DNA of 64,000 bases, from assembly GCF_014490575.1 (NCBI RefSeq), contig NZ_CP061033.1:1302001-1366000 (forward strand), read 5' to 3'. Within the stretch, counting starts at the first letter, position 1. Each line of letters begins with the position of its first letter. A model generated the notes under the pieces. The model ran no database searches and was not told the DNA's origin. It saw only the letters and a program-made list of their open reading frames with translations. A program made the translations under genes and the position numbers. The DNA is from Corynebacterium zhongnanshanii. Its GTDB lineage: Bacteria; Actinomycetota; Actinomycetes; Mycobacteriales; Mycobacteriaceae. Below, in pieces: positions 30,432-39,702 of this stretch.

Positions 30432-31481
30432 CTAGTTGTGCCAGATCAGCGCGGCAGCGCTCCGAATGATCGCCGCCTGTGTGCTGGCCTCGGCCACACT
30501 GCGCACGCCCTCGGGCACCACGAGGTCCAGCGCGTGCGGCAGCATCTCCGGCTCCAGCGTCCACTGATCCCACTGGCGTACAACGTCCGTCGCGATCGCC
30601 GCCGCCTGCTGCTCCACGGCACTCGCCCCTGATTTTCCCCCGACGCCCAGCTCACGTCCCCCAGGCACCCATCCGATCCGCACTCCGCGTGCCAACAGGT
30701 CTCCCACGAAATCCTTGCCCGCGGTGGTGCGTGCCTGCGAGGCAGGAATCACCACGCGCTCGAAGCCCTCGATCCCCTCTCCCAGCTGCTGAGGAAGCTC
30801 GCCCTCGCAGTCGAGAATGACCGGCAGGTCCACCTGCCTCAGGAAGCGCTGCCACACGCCACGCACGTGCTCGCGGTCCACCGGCGGGAGGTGCTCAAAG
30901 TCTGTGGCTCCGCGCACGCCGGCCAAAACCTCGCTCACGCGGGGTTCATGCAACACGATGCTCACGTCCACGCCTAAGGAAGCTCGCAGCTGACCGGCGA
31001 ACTCGCGCACCCCGTCCCCGAGGGACAGGGCGCAGTCGCGGAAGGCGGGCTTGTCGCGCAGCAGCGGGTGACCCGCATATTCCACGCTTACTCCGAAGGA
31101 CCACGGCCCCAGCACGTGCAGCAGCATCCGCTGCGCGTGTCCTGCTACCAGTTCTTCGGCAACGTCCGTGGCCTCACGCAGGAATCCCGCGGTACGGCGG
31201 GATTCCAAGGAGGGGTGGGCCGTGAGCTCCCAGCCGCGCGGGTTGGTGCGCAGGGGAAGCTGGGCCATGCTCGCGCTAGTGGCCAGCAGGGAGCGTTCCA
31301 GGTGGTCCACGCGGATAAACCCGAGGGTAGAAGGCGCGCCGGTGTCCTCGTCCACGTCAACGCTACGGGACAACGCGCTGCTCCACGCGGCGTGCACGTC
31401 GGTGTGCGGGGTGATGGTGTTCTCCCACCAGCCGTAGCGCTCACGCTCCTCGTGCGGGCTCGTGGACACTTCCTCAGGCAT
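30432..31481 (-). CDS. Methionine synthase II-like (UROD/MetE-type) protein
   Basis: Protein of 349 residues resembling the conserved actinobacterial protein annotated as cobalamin-independent methionine synthase family. The barrel-like core has [17 protein letters not shown] and the [15 protein letters not shown] strand, which corresponds to the MetE substrate-binding region. The zinc ligands of true MetE are not clearly present, so methionine synthase activity is doubtful. The ATG overlaps the mnmA stop by eight bases, indicating co-translation with the tRNA-thiolation gene; the same neighbourhood occurs in mycobacteria. Function unproven. Confidence 0.7.
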   Translation of the reverse strand: MPEEVSTSPHEERERYGWWENTITPHTDVHAAWSSALSRSVDVDEDTGAPSTLGFIRVDHLERSLLATSASMAQLPLRTNPRGWELTAHPSLESRRTAGFLREATDVAEELVAGHAQRMLLHVLGPWSFGVSVEYAGHPLLRDKPAFRDCALSLGDGVREFAGQLRASLGVDVSIVLHEPRVSEVLAGVRGATDFEHLPPVDREHVRGVWQRFLRQVDLPVILDCEGELPQQLGEGIEGFERVVIPASQARTTAGKDFVGDLLARGVRIGWVPGGRELGVGGKSGASAVEQQAAAIATDVVRQWDQWTLEPEMLPHALDLVVPEGVRSVAEASTQAAIIRSAAALIWHN

Positions 31482-32604
31482 GCGTGGCTCGAATGGTTCC
31501 GGAGCCGAGGAGGATGTCGCCGTCGGCGTCGGGTTGATAGACCACGGCGGATTGCCCGCGGGCCACGCCATCCAACGGCTCCAGCAGGTCCAGCTCCAGG
31601 CGCCACGGCGCCTCGTCCGCCTTCTTTTCCCGGCCGGCCGGGGTCACGGGGTCGGGGTCGTCCACCAGGCGCGCGATGGCCGGCACCACCCCGCCGTGTG
31701 CACGGACCTGGACCTCGCAGCGGAACTCACGCCCGTGAACGTCGGGGTTCAAGCGCTTCAAACGATCGGCCACGATAGACCTGGTTTTCAGATCTTCCCT
31801 GCGGCCAATGGTCACGGTACCGGTCGCCGCGTCGATGTCGGTCACATAGCGCGGGGTGCCGTCCAGCCCCTCGCGGGGAAGGCCGAGCCCCTTGCGCTGA
31901 CCAATCGTGAAGCCGTACACGCCGTCGTGGCTGGCCAGGGTCTCCCCCTCTTGGTCCTTCACCAGGCCGGGGCGCAGCCCGATCCGGGATCCCAGAAAAG
32001 CCTGGGTCTTCCCATCGGGGATGAAGCAGATGTCGTGAGAGTCTGGCTTGGACGCCACACCAAAGCCATTCTCGGCTGCCTCTTTGCGGATCTCCGGCTT
32101 CACCGTGTCCCCCACCGGGAACATGCAGTGCGCCAGCTGCTCGTCGGTCAGCACGCCCAGCACGTAGGACTGGTCCTTGTTCTCGTCGATCCCGCGGCGC
32201 ATCACCCCGTCCTTCAACCGGGCGTAGTGACCGGTCACGACGGCGTCGAATCCCAAGGCGATAGAGCGATCCAGCAAGGCCTCAAACTTGATCTTCTCGT
32301 TGCAGCGCAGGCACGGATTCGGGGTCTCTCCGATCGCGTAGGAGTCCACGAAGTCGTCGATCACGTCTGCCTTGAAGCGATCGGAAAAGTCCCACACATA
32401 AAAAGGGATCCCCAGCTTATCGGCCACCCGGCGCGCGTCCGCCGAGTCCTCCAGGGAGCAGCATCCACGCGACCCGGCGCGCACGGCCTCGGGGGATTGG
32501 GACAGGGCCAGGTGCACGCCGATGACCTCGTGTCCTTCCTCCAGGGCACGGGCTGCTGCAACGGCGGAGTCCACCCCGCCACTCATTGCTGCTACTACTC
32601 GCAT
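31474..32604 (-). CDS. mnmA: tRNA-specific 2-thiouridylase
   Basis: Makes the 2-thio group at wobble U34 of Glu, Gln and Lys tRNAs; 376 residues. The PP-loop [15 protein letters not shown] binds ATP. The two catalytic cysteines lie in NPCLRCN near residue 100 and HDICFIPDG near 195. The sulfur donor is probably the cysteine desulfurase encoded 14 bases upstream. The ATG at 32604 begins the conserved [10 protein letters not shown] and has TAGGGT seven bases before it, so it may also be transcribed alone; a GTG nine bases upstream is an alternative. Confidence 0.95.
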   Translation of the reverse strand: MRVVAAMSGGVDSAVAAARALEEGHEVIGVHLALSQSPEAVRAGSRGCCSLEDSADARRVADKLGIPFYVWDFSDRFKADVIDDFVDSYAIGETPNPCLRCNEKIKFEALLDRSIALGFDAVVTGHYARLKDGVMRRGIDENKDQSYVLGVLTDEQLAHCMFPVGDTVKPEIRKEAAENGFGVASKPDSHDICFIPDGKTQAFLGSRIGLRPGLVKDQEGETLASHDGVYGFTIGQRKGLGLPREGLDGTPRYVTDIDAATGTVTIGRREDLKTRSIVADRLKRLNPDVHGREFRCEVQVRAHGGVVPAIARLVDDPDPVTPAGREKKADEAPWRLELDLLEPLDGVARGQSAVVYQPDADGDILLGSGTIRATHA

Positions 32605-32611
32605 GCCTTGC

Positions 32612-32617
32612 ACCCTA
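32612..32617 (-). promoter_or_regulatory. Possible leaderless -10 box for mnmA
   Basis: Minus-strand TAGGGT ends seven bases before the mnmA ATG. It lies in the 14-base gap behind the cysteine desulfurase stop, so it would be an internal promoter. The context is weaker than the other cases because read-through from the upstream gene is likely. Confidence 0.35.
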
Positions 32618-32618
32618 C

Positions 32619-33845
32619 CTATCTAGTTGATTTATCACCAAATGCCATTCCGGCGGCTCGAGCCTGCGCCACGACCTCGGGCAACAGGCCAGCGATCCGT
32701 CGCGCGTCCTCGTCGGTAGTGGCTGTTCCTAAGGTGATGCGCAGCGCCCCACGCGCCACGTCCACCGGCACGCCCATCGCGGTGAGCACGTGGCTGGCCC
32801 GGTTCACGCCGGAGCTACACGCCGACCCCGTGGAGGCATCCACCCCCGCCGCGTCCAGCAGCATGATCAGGGAATCTCCCTCCGCGCCGGGGAAACTCAC
32901 GTGCAGGTGGCCGTGCAGGGCGGGGTCCTGCGTCCACACGCGTACGTCGTCGATGCCCCGCGCGACCTCGGCCACGTGGTCCCGGAGGCGGGCAACGCGG
33001 GCGTGGTCCTGTTCCATTGTCTTATACGACGCCGCCAGCGCCGCAGCCACCCCAGCCGCCGCCTGCGGGTTGGCGGTTCCTGAGCGGAGCCCTCGTTCCT
33101 GGCCGCCGCCGCGCAGGGGGCTGTCGATCTGGGCGTCCCTGCGGGCGAGGAGGATCCCGGCGGATTTGGGCCCGCCGAACTTGTGCGCGCTGGCGGCCAG
33201 GGTCTGCACCCCAAGGGCATGAAAGTCGACCGGCACGTGGCCGACGGCCTGGACGGCGTCGATATGGAACGGCATAGCGCCCGCGTGGCTACTGCCCTGG
33301 CGGCGGTGTTGTGCACGTCGCTGGGTGATCGTCTCGACGGGCTGGAGGTTTCCGGTTTCGTTGTTCGCCCACATGCACGTGGCGACGGCCACGTCGTCGG
33401 CGTCCAGAAGGTCCGTGTCCGCGTCCACGCGGCCGTGCTGGTCCACGGCCCATTCGCGGTGCTCAAAGCCCAGGTGCGTGAGCCACTGGACCGATTCCAG
33501 CACGGCGGGGTGCTCGATTCCGCTGCTCACCACGGCGGTCGCGCCCCGCAACCGCCGTGAGGCGAAGGCGAGCCCTTGAATCGCGATGTTGTCCGCCTCG
33601 GTGCCGGAACCAGTGAAGATCACCTCCACGGGATCGCAGCCAAGCAGCTCCGCCACCTGCTCCCGGGCCTCCTCCAGCACGGCGCGGGCCGTGCGGCCAG
33701 AGGCATAGTGGCCCGCGGGGTTCAGCAGATGATGGGCCTGCTCCATCGCCTCGATCGCCTCCGGACGCAGCGGCGCCGTGGCGGCGTAATCAGCGAAGAT
33801 GCGCCGTGGTTGGCTGGGGTGTGTGGTCGAGGCGGTGGTAGTCAC
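32619..33845 (-). CDS. Cysteine desulfurase (IscS/NifS-like)
   Basis: PLP enzyme of 408 residues that removes sulfur from cysteine as a persulfide. The PLP lysine is in SAHKFGGPK, a His-containing [10 protein letters not shown] segment precedes it, and the catalytic Cys is in GSACSSGV. A stretch rich in Gln/Arg ([16 protein letters not shown]) before the PLP Asp region looks like an insertion. Its neighbour mnmA suggests a role in tRNA thiolation; Fe-S assembly is possible too. TATACT lies eight bases before the GTG start. Confidence 0.92.
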   Translation of the reverse strand: MTTTASTTHPSQPRRIFADYAATAPLRPEAIEAMEQAHHLLNPAGHYASGRTARAVLEEAREQVAELLGCDPVEVIFTGSGTEADNIAIQGLAFASRRLRGATAVVSSGIEHPAVLESVQWLTHLGFEHREWAVDQHGRVDADTDLLDADDVAVATCMWANNETGNLQPVETITQRRAQHRRQGSSHAGAMPFHIDAVQAVGHVPVDFHALGVQTLAASAHKFGGPKSAGILLARRDAQIDSPLRGGGQERGLRSGTANPQAAAGVAAALAASYKTMEQDHARVARLRDHVAEVARGIDDVRVWTQDPALHGHLHVSFPGAEGDSLIMLLDAAGVDASTGSACSSGVNRASHVLTAMGVPVDVARGALRITLGTATTDEDARRIAGLLPEVVAQARAAGMAFGDKSTR

Positions 33846-33853
33846 GGCACACG

Positions 33854-33859
33854 AGTATA
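33854..33859 (-). promoter_or_regulatory. -10 box of leaderless cysteine desulfurase transcript
   Basis: Minus-strand TATACT ends eight bases before the GTG at 33845, in the 18-base gap behind the siderophore-interacting protein gene. This gives the desulfurase-mnmA pair its own start, separate from the iron operon. Confidence 0.55.
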
Positions 33860-33863
33860 CGCT

Positions 33864-34745
33864 TTAGTGCGTGTCCTTCCAGTAGCCCATGAAGGAGACC
33901 ATGGAGCGCGGAACCCCGGCGTTGCGGACGGCGTCGCGGCGCATGGCCTTCACCACGGAGGATTCTCCGGCGATCCAGTAGTAGCACTCGTCGGGTCGGC
34001 TTTCCTGCGGGGCCTGGAGGTCCTCACCGGAGGAGCTGTAGGCAGGGGTTTCCCACACCAGCATCTCCTGATCGTCGCCGGACGCGTCCTCGCGGGAGGC
34101 TGCCTCCGTCTCAGCAACCGTGAACCCGAGAAGCTCGGAGAGCTTGTCCTGCATCGCCGCACCTCGAGCACGGCCCTCGCGCGGTAGCCAGGTCACCTCG
34201 CAGGCGTCGGGGGTCTCGATATCCAGGATGTCCTCGGCGCTCGGCACCTCGATGAAGGCGTGACCAGTCACGCCATCGGGCCACTCCTCCACCGTCCGGG
34301 CGATGGCGGGGGCTGCGGTTTCGTCGCCCAGGAGGTAGGCGGTGGTGGCATCGCCGGGGTTGAATTCGATGCCCATGCCGGAGGCGTCATCCAGCGGCGG
34401 GCCGATCACCACCACGGTGTCGCCGGGCTCACAGGCCGCGGCCCACTCGCTGGCCAGGCCGCCCGGGTGATCCACAAAGTCGATGTCGATCTCTACATCG
34501 CCGTTATCCTTCACACGGCGGTCCCGGATGGAATAGGTGCGCAGAGCCTCGCGCTGCGCCACCGACAGGTGGGAGTGCCAGTCGGGCACGTTCGGCAGGG
34601 GCTCGTCGCTAATCAAGAGCTTGACGCGCAAATCGTAGATGGGGCCTGCTGGCCCGAAACCTGGGGCGCCCAGCGTGATCCGGCGAAAGCTCGGCGACAG
34701 CTTGGTGTTGCGCACCACGGTGCACGGGATGGGTGAAAAAGCCAT
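33864..34745 (-). CDS. Siderophore-interacting protein (FAD-binding, ViuB-like)
   Basis: Protein of 293 residues of the family that reduces ferric siderophores to release iron in the cytoplasm. The FAD-binding motif RTYSIRDRR is near residue 75, and DIDFVDHPGGLASEWA with VVVIGPP follows. The C-terminal half has YLLGDETAAPAIA and the final GYWKD. It is last in the operon, four bases after the ATPase gene. The ATG at 34745 is preferred over an upstream in-frame start that would overlap the ATPase gene. Confidence 0.9.
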   Translation of the reverse strand: MAFSPIPCTVVRNTKLSPSFRRITLGAPGFGPAGPIYDLRVKLLISDEPLPNVPDWHSHLSVAQREALRTYSIRDRRVKDNGDVEIDIDFVDHPGGLASEWAAACEPGDTVVVIGPPLDDASGMGIEFNPGDATTAYLLGDETAAPAIARTVEEWPDGVTGHAFIEVPSAEDILDIETPDACEVTWLPREGRARGAAMQDKLSELLGFTVAETEAASREDASGDDQEMLVWETPAYSSSGEDLQAPQESRPDECYYWIAGESSVVKAMRRDAVRNAGVPRSMVSFMGYWKDTH

Positions 34746-34749
34746 AGTA

Positions 34750-35541
34750 TCAATACCTTCCGATCGGGGTGACCAAGGGAGATCCAAAGACTGGATCTGT
34801 GATCACCTGAGATTTCACGTTAAAGATGCGTTGCACATTGTCCTGTGTGACCACGTGCTCGGGCGTGCCCGAGGTGACGATCGCGCCGTCGCGCATCGCC
34901 ACCAACTCGTCCGAGTAGCGGGCGGCCAGGTTGAGGTCGTGCAGAACCATGACGATGGTGGTCTGATGGGTGAGGTTTAACTCCTTCAGCAAATCCAGCA
35001 CGTCGAGCTGATGAGCCACGTCCAGATACGTGGTGGGCTCATCCAGCAGGAGCACATCCGTGCGTTGAGCCAGGGCCATGGCAATCCACACCCGCTGGCG
35101 CTGCCCGCCGGAGAGCTCCTCGATGCTGCGCTCGGCGAGCTCCGCCACCCCGGTCATGGTCATGGCCTGCGCCACGGCGTCGTAGTCATCGCTGCTCCAC
35201 TGGCCCAGCATCCCCTGGTACGGCGTGCGGCCACGGCCCACCAGGTCCACCACCGTGATGCCCTCAGGCGCCAGCGGGGTCTGCGGCAGCAGGCCCAGCG
35301 TTCGAGCCAGCTCCTTCGATCCCCACTCCTGAAGCTTCTTCCCGTCCAACTCCACCCGGCCGGTGGAGGGATGAAGTAGCCGGGCCAGGGACTTCAGCAG
35401 GGTGGACTTCCCGCACCCGTTAGGGCCGATGATCGAGGTGATCTTTCCCGGCGCGATGGATAGAGACAAGTCTTGGGCAATCACCCGATCGCCATAGTGC
35501 AGGGTCACATCCTGAGCCTGCAGACTGTGAGACGTGGTCAT
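34750..35541 (-). CDS. Iron-siderophore ABC transporter, ATP-binding protein
   Basis: FepC-type ATPase of 263 residues. Walker A is GPNGCGKST (about 39-47), the signature is LSGGQRQRVWIAMAL, Walker B is DVLLLDEPTTYLD, and the His-switch is VLHDLNLAARYSDE. It drives the two permeases encoded just upstream, with which it overlaps by four bases. The C-terminal RIFNVKSQVI segment is typical of siderophore ATPases. Confidence 0.94.
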   Translation of the reverse strand: MTTSHSLQAQDVTLHYGDRVIAQDLSLSIAPGKITSIIGPNGCGKSTLLKSLARLLHPSTGRVELDGKKLQEWGSKELARTLGLLPQTPLAPEGITVVDLVGRGRTPYQGMLGQWSSDDYDAVAQAMTMTGVAELAERSIEELSGGQRQRVWIAMALAQRTDVLLLDEPTTYLDVAHQLDVLDLLKELNLTHQTTIVMVLHDLNLAARYSDELVAMRDGAIVTSGTPEHVVTQDNVQRIFNVKSQVITDPVFGSPLVTPIGRY

Positions 35542-36560
35542 AGACCTGCTCCTTTCTTCGTGGTGCGGATCAACAGGTAGATCAAGAAGGGGGCGCCCAA
35601 GGCGCCGGTCACCACGCCCACGGGGTAGCGATACGGCAACACCAATTGTGCGAGCGCATCGGCACCCAGCACGAGGATCGCCCCCACCAGCGCGGACGTC
35701 AGCACGCTGTTGGTGTGTGGCAGTCGGGCGGCGATCGGCCCGGCCATAAACGCCACGAACGCGATCGGCCCCACCGCGGCCGTCACCACGGCGATGAGGA
35801 ACACCGCGATACTCATGATCACCAGGCGAGTCCGTCCGGTGTTCAGCCCCAGTCCGGTGGCCAGCTCATCGCCCAAACGCAGCACGGACAGGTGATGGGT
35901 CAGGACAATCAACGCGGGAAGGAACACGGCCACGAACACCGCCACGGGCACGATGATGTCCCATGAGGCCACGTTCAAGGATCCGGCCATCCAGCGGGAG
36001 GCCGCCTGAAGGTCCGGCGCGTTGGCCCGGGAGAGTACAAACACCACGATGGAGTTCATGAACGCGCCCACACCGATGCCGGTCAGGATCAGCCGGGTGC
36101 CACCGTGCGCGAAGGCGTACATCGCGGCGGCCAGCGCCAGCGTTCCGGCCAGCGACAGCGCAGACACGGCCCACTGGTCCAGGTGGAACATGGTGATACC
36201 GATGACTCCCACGGCACTGGCCGCAGCCGAAATCCCGATGATGTCGGGACTCGCCAACTGGTTGCGCAGCATCGTCTGGAAACTCATACCGGCACTTCCC
36301 AGCGCCAGCCCCACCAGTACGGCAAGGATGGTTCGGGGCAGGCGGAGCTCACCGACCGTGTAGGACGCTCCCGGCACGGTCTTGCCCTGGATCACCTGGA
36401 GTACCTGGCTCATCGGATAGAAGGTCTCCCCCATCATCAGCAGGCAGCACGCCAAGGTGGTCATCACGGTGAGTAAAGCCACCGTCACACACCAGGAGCG
36501 GATGCGGGCGCGGCGCTGGTGGCGTCGGATATCGTGGGCGGTCAGCACAGGATTCGTCAT
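35538..36560 (-). CDS. Iron-siderophore ABC transporter permease (FecCD family)
   Basis: Permease of 340 residues with about nine to ten membrane helices. The conserved GELRLPRTILAVLVGLALGSAG near residue 68 (read here in two parts) starts the FecCD domain. GPIAFVAFMAGPIAARL is the coupling-loop region that docks onto the ATPase. It is overlapped by four bases at both ends with its neighbours, so permeases and ATPase are translated as a block. Confidence 0.93.
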   Translation of the reverse strand: MTNPVLTAHDIRRHQRRARIRSWCVTVALLTVMTTLACCLLMMGETFYPMSQVLQVIQGKTVPGASYTVGELRLPRTILAVLVGLALGSAGMSFQTMLRNQLASPDIIGISAAASAVGVIGITMFHLDQWAVSALSLAGTLALAAAMYAFAHGGTRLILTGIGVGAFMNSIVVFVLSRANAPDLQAASRWMAGSLNVASWDIIVPVAVFVAVFLPALIVLTHHLSVLRLGDELATGLGLNTGRTRLVIMSIAVFLIAVVTAAVGPIAFVAFMAGPIAARLPHTNSVLTSALVGAILVLGADALAQLVLPYRYPVGVVTGALGAPFLIYLLIRTTKKGAGL

Positions 36561-37525
36561 GCCAGCTCACGCACCTTAAACGTCCGGACGATCCACACGA
36601 ACACGGGTGCACCGAGCAGCGGCATCAGGATACCCACGGCGATTTCGGTGTTCGGGATGATCATGCGACCCGCCGTGTCCGAGACCAGCACCACGAACGC
36701 GCCCATCAGCGCGGCGAACGGCACCAGGACGTGGTGGTTCGTACCTGCCAGCATGCGGCACACGTGAGGCACGATCAGCCCCAGGAAGGTGATCGGGCCG
36801 CACAGGGCCGTGGCCATGCCGCACAGGACGATGCCCGCAGCGCCCACCAGGATGCGCACGCGCGGCACGGACAGGCCTAAGGACGTGGCCGCCTCATCCC
36901 CCAGGGCCAGGGCGTTCATGCCGCCCGCCTGGCTCCACAGCAGAATGAGCGCCAGCGCCATCACCGGCGCGGCCACGGCCAGGGTGTCCCACTGCGCGCC
37001 CGCGATGTCACCCACCTGCCAGTGACGGAATTGATCCATCACCTGGGACTGCGGAAGCAATACCGCACGGATGAGGCTCACCAACACCGCGGCCGTGGCG
37101 GCACCCGACAGGGCCAGCTTCAGCGGTGTGGCGCCACCAGGTCCCATGGAACCGATGACGAACACAAACACGCCCGCCAGGCCAGCGCCCAGCACGGCCA
37201 GGAGGAACGGCGCGTGAAGACCAAAGGTGATGCCCAGCACCACCGCGAGAGCGGCGCCGTGCAGCACGCCAAAGATGCCGGGATCAGCCAGGGGGTTTCT
37301 GGTGATGGATTGGAACGCCACGCCCGCGGTGGCCAGCGCCGCACCAGCGACGATGCCCAGCACCGTGCGCGGAAGGCGTGCCGCAGCCACAGCCTGGCCG
37401 GCAGTCTCCGTGTGGCCCTGCGCGGCCGCCATCACGTCCTGCAGGGAGATGTCTCTCACGCCCAGAGTGATGCTGGCGATGATCGCGAGCCCCACCAGGA
37501 CAATGCTCAGCAAAATATGTTTCAT
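36557..37525 (-). CDS. Iron-siderophore ABC transporter permease (FecCD family)
   Basis: The second permease of the pair, 322 residues. AARLPRTVLGIVAGAALATA is the FecCD start block, PLADPGIFGVLHGAALAVV follows, and GPITFLGLIVPHVCRML is the ATPase-coupling loop. About nine helices are predicted. It begins 21 bases after the binding-protein stop and overlaps the next permease by four bases. Confidence 0.93.
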   Translation of the reverse strand: MKHILLSIVLVGLAIIASITLGVRDISLQDVMAAAQGHTETAGQAVAAARLPRTVLGIVAGAALATAGVAFQSITRNPLADPGIFGVLHGAALAVVLGITFGLHAPFLLAVLGAGLAGVFVFVIGSMGPGGATPLKLALSGAATAAVLVSLIRAVLLPQSQVMDQFRHWQVGDIAGAQWDTLAVAAPVMALALILLWSQAGGMNALALGDEAATSLGLSVPRVRILVGAAGIVLCGMATALCGPITFLGLIVPHVCRMLAGTNHHVLVPFAALMGAFVVLVSDTAGRMIIPNTEIAVGILMPLLGAPVFVWIVRTFKVRELA

Positions 37526-37546
37526 GAACGTGGACGCGTGGATGCC

Positions 37547-38581
37547 CTACAGAACGTCGCTGAGTTTCGTGAAGTACTCATCAATGCCCCACTCCAGCGC
37601 CAGCGGCGACGGGTTCGTCGCTGCCGCCTGCGGACCATTACCCAGGAAGAGCACACGGCCTTCCTTGATGGCTGGGATGCGGCTGAACAGCGGATCCTTC
37701 TGCATCTTCTTCAAGGCCTTCTCGTTGGCCTTCGGATCATCCTCACCATAGGCGACCATCAGATCCACATCCTCGAACTGCTCCGGCTTTTCCAGGGAGC
37801 GCTCCACATAGAACTGGTTGGACTCCTCAGCGGCCTTCTTCACCACCTCGGGCACTCCCAGGCCGGCATCGGCCAGGAAGCCCATGCGTGGATCATCGGT
37901 GGTGTAGAAACCGATCTTAGATCCGTCAGTAGCGGTGCCGAAGGAGGTGAACAGAACCTTCTTCCCCTCCAACTCTGGGTGCTTCTTCATCGCGTCTGCC
38001 ACGCGGGCCTTCAGCTGCTCGTCCAGCTTCTTGCCTTCTTCTGCCTTGTTGATGCCCTGGGAGTCCATGAGGTTCATCTGCTCCAAGGTGGTCGCCCAGG
38101 CCTCACCCGGCTGAGCCACCACTGGGGCAATCTTGGAGAGCTTGTCGTAGTCCTCCTGGGTCAAGCCGGAATATGCAGCCAGGATTACGTCGGGCTTGGT
38201 GTCTGCAACCTGTTCGAAGGGGATGCCATCCGTTTCGTCGAAGAGCGCGGGCTGTTCCCCGCCGAGTTCCTTGAGCTTGTCCTCCACCCAGGGGAGGATG
38301 CCGTTGCCGTCGTCATCGCCCCAGGTGGCCTTGGACATGCCGACGGGAACAACGCCGAGCGCGAGGGGGATTTCGTGATTACCCCAGCCCACTGTGGCAA
38401 CGCGCTGTGGCGTGCCGTTGATCGTGGTCTCGCCGAAGGCGTGGGTGATGGTGAAGGATTCTCCGGAGGTGGAATCGGAGGAGTTCGATGCCGTGGTGTT
38501 CTGCTGGTTATCGGAACACGCTGCAACGGACAGCGCGAGTAGCGCTGCGGCTGCGGCGGCGACGAAACGAGGTGCGTTCAT
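37547..38581 (-). CDS. Iron-siderophore binding lipoprotein
   Basis: Substrate-binding protein of 344 residues, class III. The signal peptide ends in a lipobox, LSVAAC, with lipid-modified Cys22. The mature part has the two-lobe pattern: AFGETTINGTPQRVATVGW, then KPDVILAAYSGLTQEDYDKL and LMVAYGEDDPKANEKAL. It delivers ferric siderophore to the permeases. The ATG at 38581 is chosen: GGAG lies eight bases upstream and the signal peptide starts there. First gene of the operon, directly behind the DtxR-like box. Confidence 0.92.
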   Translation of the reverse strand: MNAPRFVAAAAAALLALSVAACSDNQQNTTASNSSDSTSGESFTITHAFGETTINGTPQRVATVGWGNHEIPLALGVVPVGMSKATWGDDDGNGILPWVEDKLKELGGEQPALFDETDGIPFEQVADTKPDVILAAYSGLTQEDYDKLSKIAPVVAQPGEAWATTLEQMNLMDSQGINKAEEGKKLDEQLKARVADAMKKHPELEGKKVLFTSFGTATDGSKIGFYTTDDPRMGFLADAGLGVPEVVKKAAEESNQFYVERSLEKPEQFEDVDLMVAYGEDDPKANEKALKKMQKDPLFSRIPAIKEGRVLFLGNGPQAAATNPSPLALEWGIDEYFTKLSDVL

Positions 38582-38597
38582 GTCATTCTCCAAAAAG

Positions 38598-38616
38598 TTA
38601 GGTTGCCCTATTTTAG
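38598..38616. promoter_or_regulatory. DtxR-like iron box over the siderophore operon promoter
   Basis: TTAGGTTGCCCTATTTTAG matches 13 of 19 positions of the known DtxR palindrome TTAGGTTAGCCTAACCTAA, including a perfect first seven. It covers a minus-strand -10 box, TAAAAT (38610-38615), and ends 17 bases from the lipoprotein start. Iron-loaded DtxR would block polymerase here, so uptake genes should be on when iron is scarce. The match is read directly; binding is inferred. Confidence 0.75.
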
Positions 38617-38654
38617 GCGTGGCTATATTTATAGCACGATCGAGAATGCATAAG

Positions 38655-38699
38655 AAAAACCGCCAGCGTACCTCCCTGTTCACGGGAGTACGCCGGCGG
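38655..38699 (-). terminator. Intrinsic terminator after etfA
   Basis: A 16-17 base-pair GC-rich stem (arms 38660-38676 and 38684-38699, with one unpaired base and one G-U-type mismatch) is followed on the minus strand by TTTTT. It begins 27 bases after the etfA stop and separates the etf genes from the iron operon. Confidence 0.85.
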
Positions 38700-38726
38700 C
38701 TCGTTTACGCGATGAGCGCGACAGGC

Positions 38727-39680
38727 TTACTTACGGCCCTTCAGCTCCTCGGTAGCCTGAGGTGCAACATCGAAGAGGTCACCCACAACACCGAAGTCTG
38801 CGATCTCGAAGATCGAAGCCTCTGGGTCCTTGTTCACTGCAACGATGGTCTTGGAGGTCTGCATACCTGCCTTGTGCTGAATAGCACCGGAGATACCCAG
38901 CGCCACGTACAGGTTTGGAGACACGGTCACACCGGTCTGGCCGACCTGGAACTTGCCTGGGTAGAAGTCCGCGTCCACGGCGGCACGGGAAGCACCCACG
39001 GCAGCACCCAGCACGTCTGCCAGTGGCTCGACGGTAGTCTCGAAGCCCTCGGCACCTGCAACACCACGGCCACCGGAGACAACGATGTTTGCCTCGGTCA
39101 GCTCTGGGCGGTCGCCCTGCTCCGCTGGAGAGAAGGAGGTGATGGTCACGGCGGTTGGGCCTGCGCCTGGCAGCTCCACAGCCTGAACGTTACCTGCGGC
39201 ACCCTGTGGCTCTGGGTCCACGGAGCCTGGGCGCACGGAGAACACTGGGGATGCACCAGCTGCGGATGCGGTCACGGTGTACTCACCACCGAAGATGGAG
39301 ATCTCGGCGGTCTTCTCAGCGGTGACGTTGGAGGCGTTGTAGATCACGCCGGAGGCCACGCGGGCACCCACACGGCCAGCGATCTCGTTGCCGGTGGCGG
39401 TGGCAGCAACCAGAACAGGAACCTGCAGGTTGGCAGCCAGTCCGGACAGAGCGTCTACGGCTGGGGTAACCAGCAGCTTCTCTGCCTCGTCGGACTCAGC
39501 AGCGTAGATGTTCTCTGCACCAGCCTCTGCCAGTGCGCCCTGAAGCTTCTCAGCGGAGCCTGGAGCGCCCACAACGACAGCTCCCACGGTTCCGAATGCG
39601 CGGCCTGCGGTGATGAGCTCGAGGGTGGTGTTCTTCAGTTCACCTTCACCATGCTCAACCAGTACCAATACGTTAGTCAT
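38727..39680 (-). CDS. etfA: Electron transfer flavoprotein, alpha subunit
   Basis: FAD-carrying subunit of the ETF dimer, 317 residues, that takes electrons from acyl-CoA and other dehydrogenases to the membrane quinone. The C-terminal FAD domain has SPNLYVALGISGAIQH and TIVAVNKDPEASIFEIADFG. The ATG at 39680 follows gggagataacaact; the longer open frame upstream runs into etfB. Co-transcribed with etfB, 22 bases apart. Confidence 0.95.
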   Translation of the reverse strand: MTNVLVLVEHGEGELKNTTLELITAGRAFGTVGAVVVGAPGSAEKLQGALAEAGAENIYAAESDEAEKLLVTPAVDALSGLAANLQVPVLVAATATGNEIAGRVGARVASGVIYNASNVTAEKTAEISIFGGEYTVTASAAGASPVFSVRPGSVDPEPQGAAGNVQAVELPGAGPTAVTITSFSPAEQGDRPELTEANIVVSGGRGVAGAEGFETTVEPLADVLGAAVGASRAAVDADFYPGKFQVGQTGVTVSPNLYVALGISGAIQHKAGMQTSKTIVAVNKDPEASIFEIADFGVVGDLFDVAPQATEELKGRK

Positions 39681-39702
39681 AGTTGTTATCTCCCTCTTGT
39701 CC

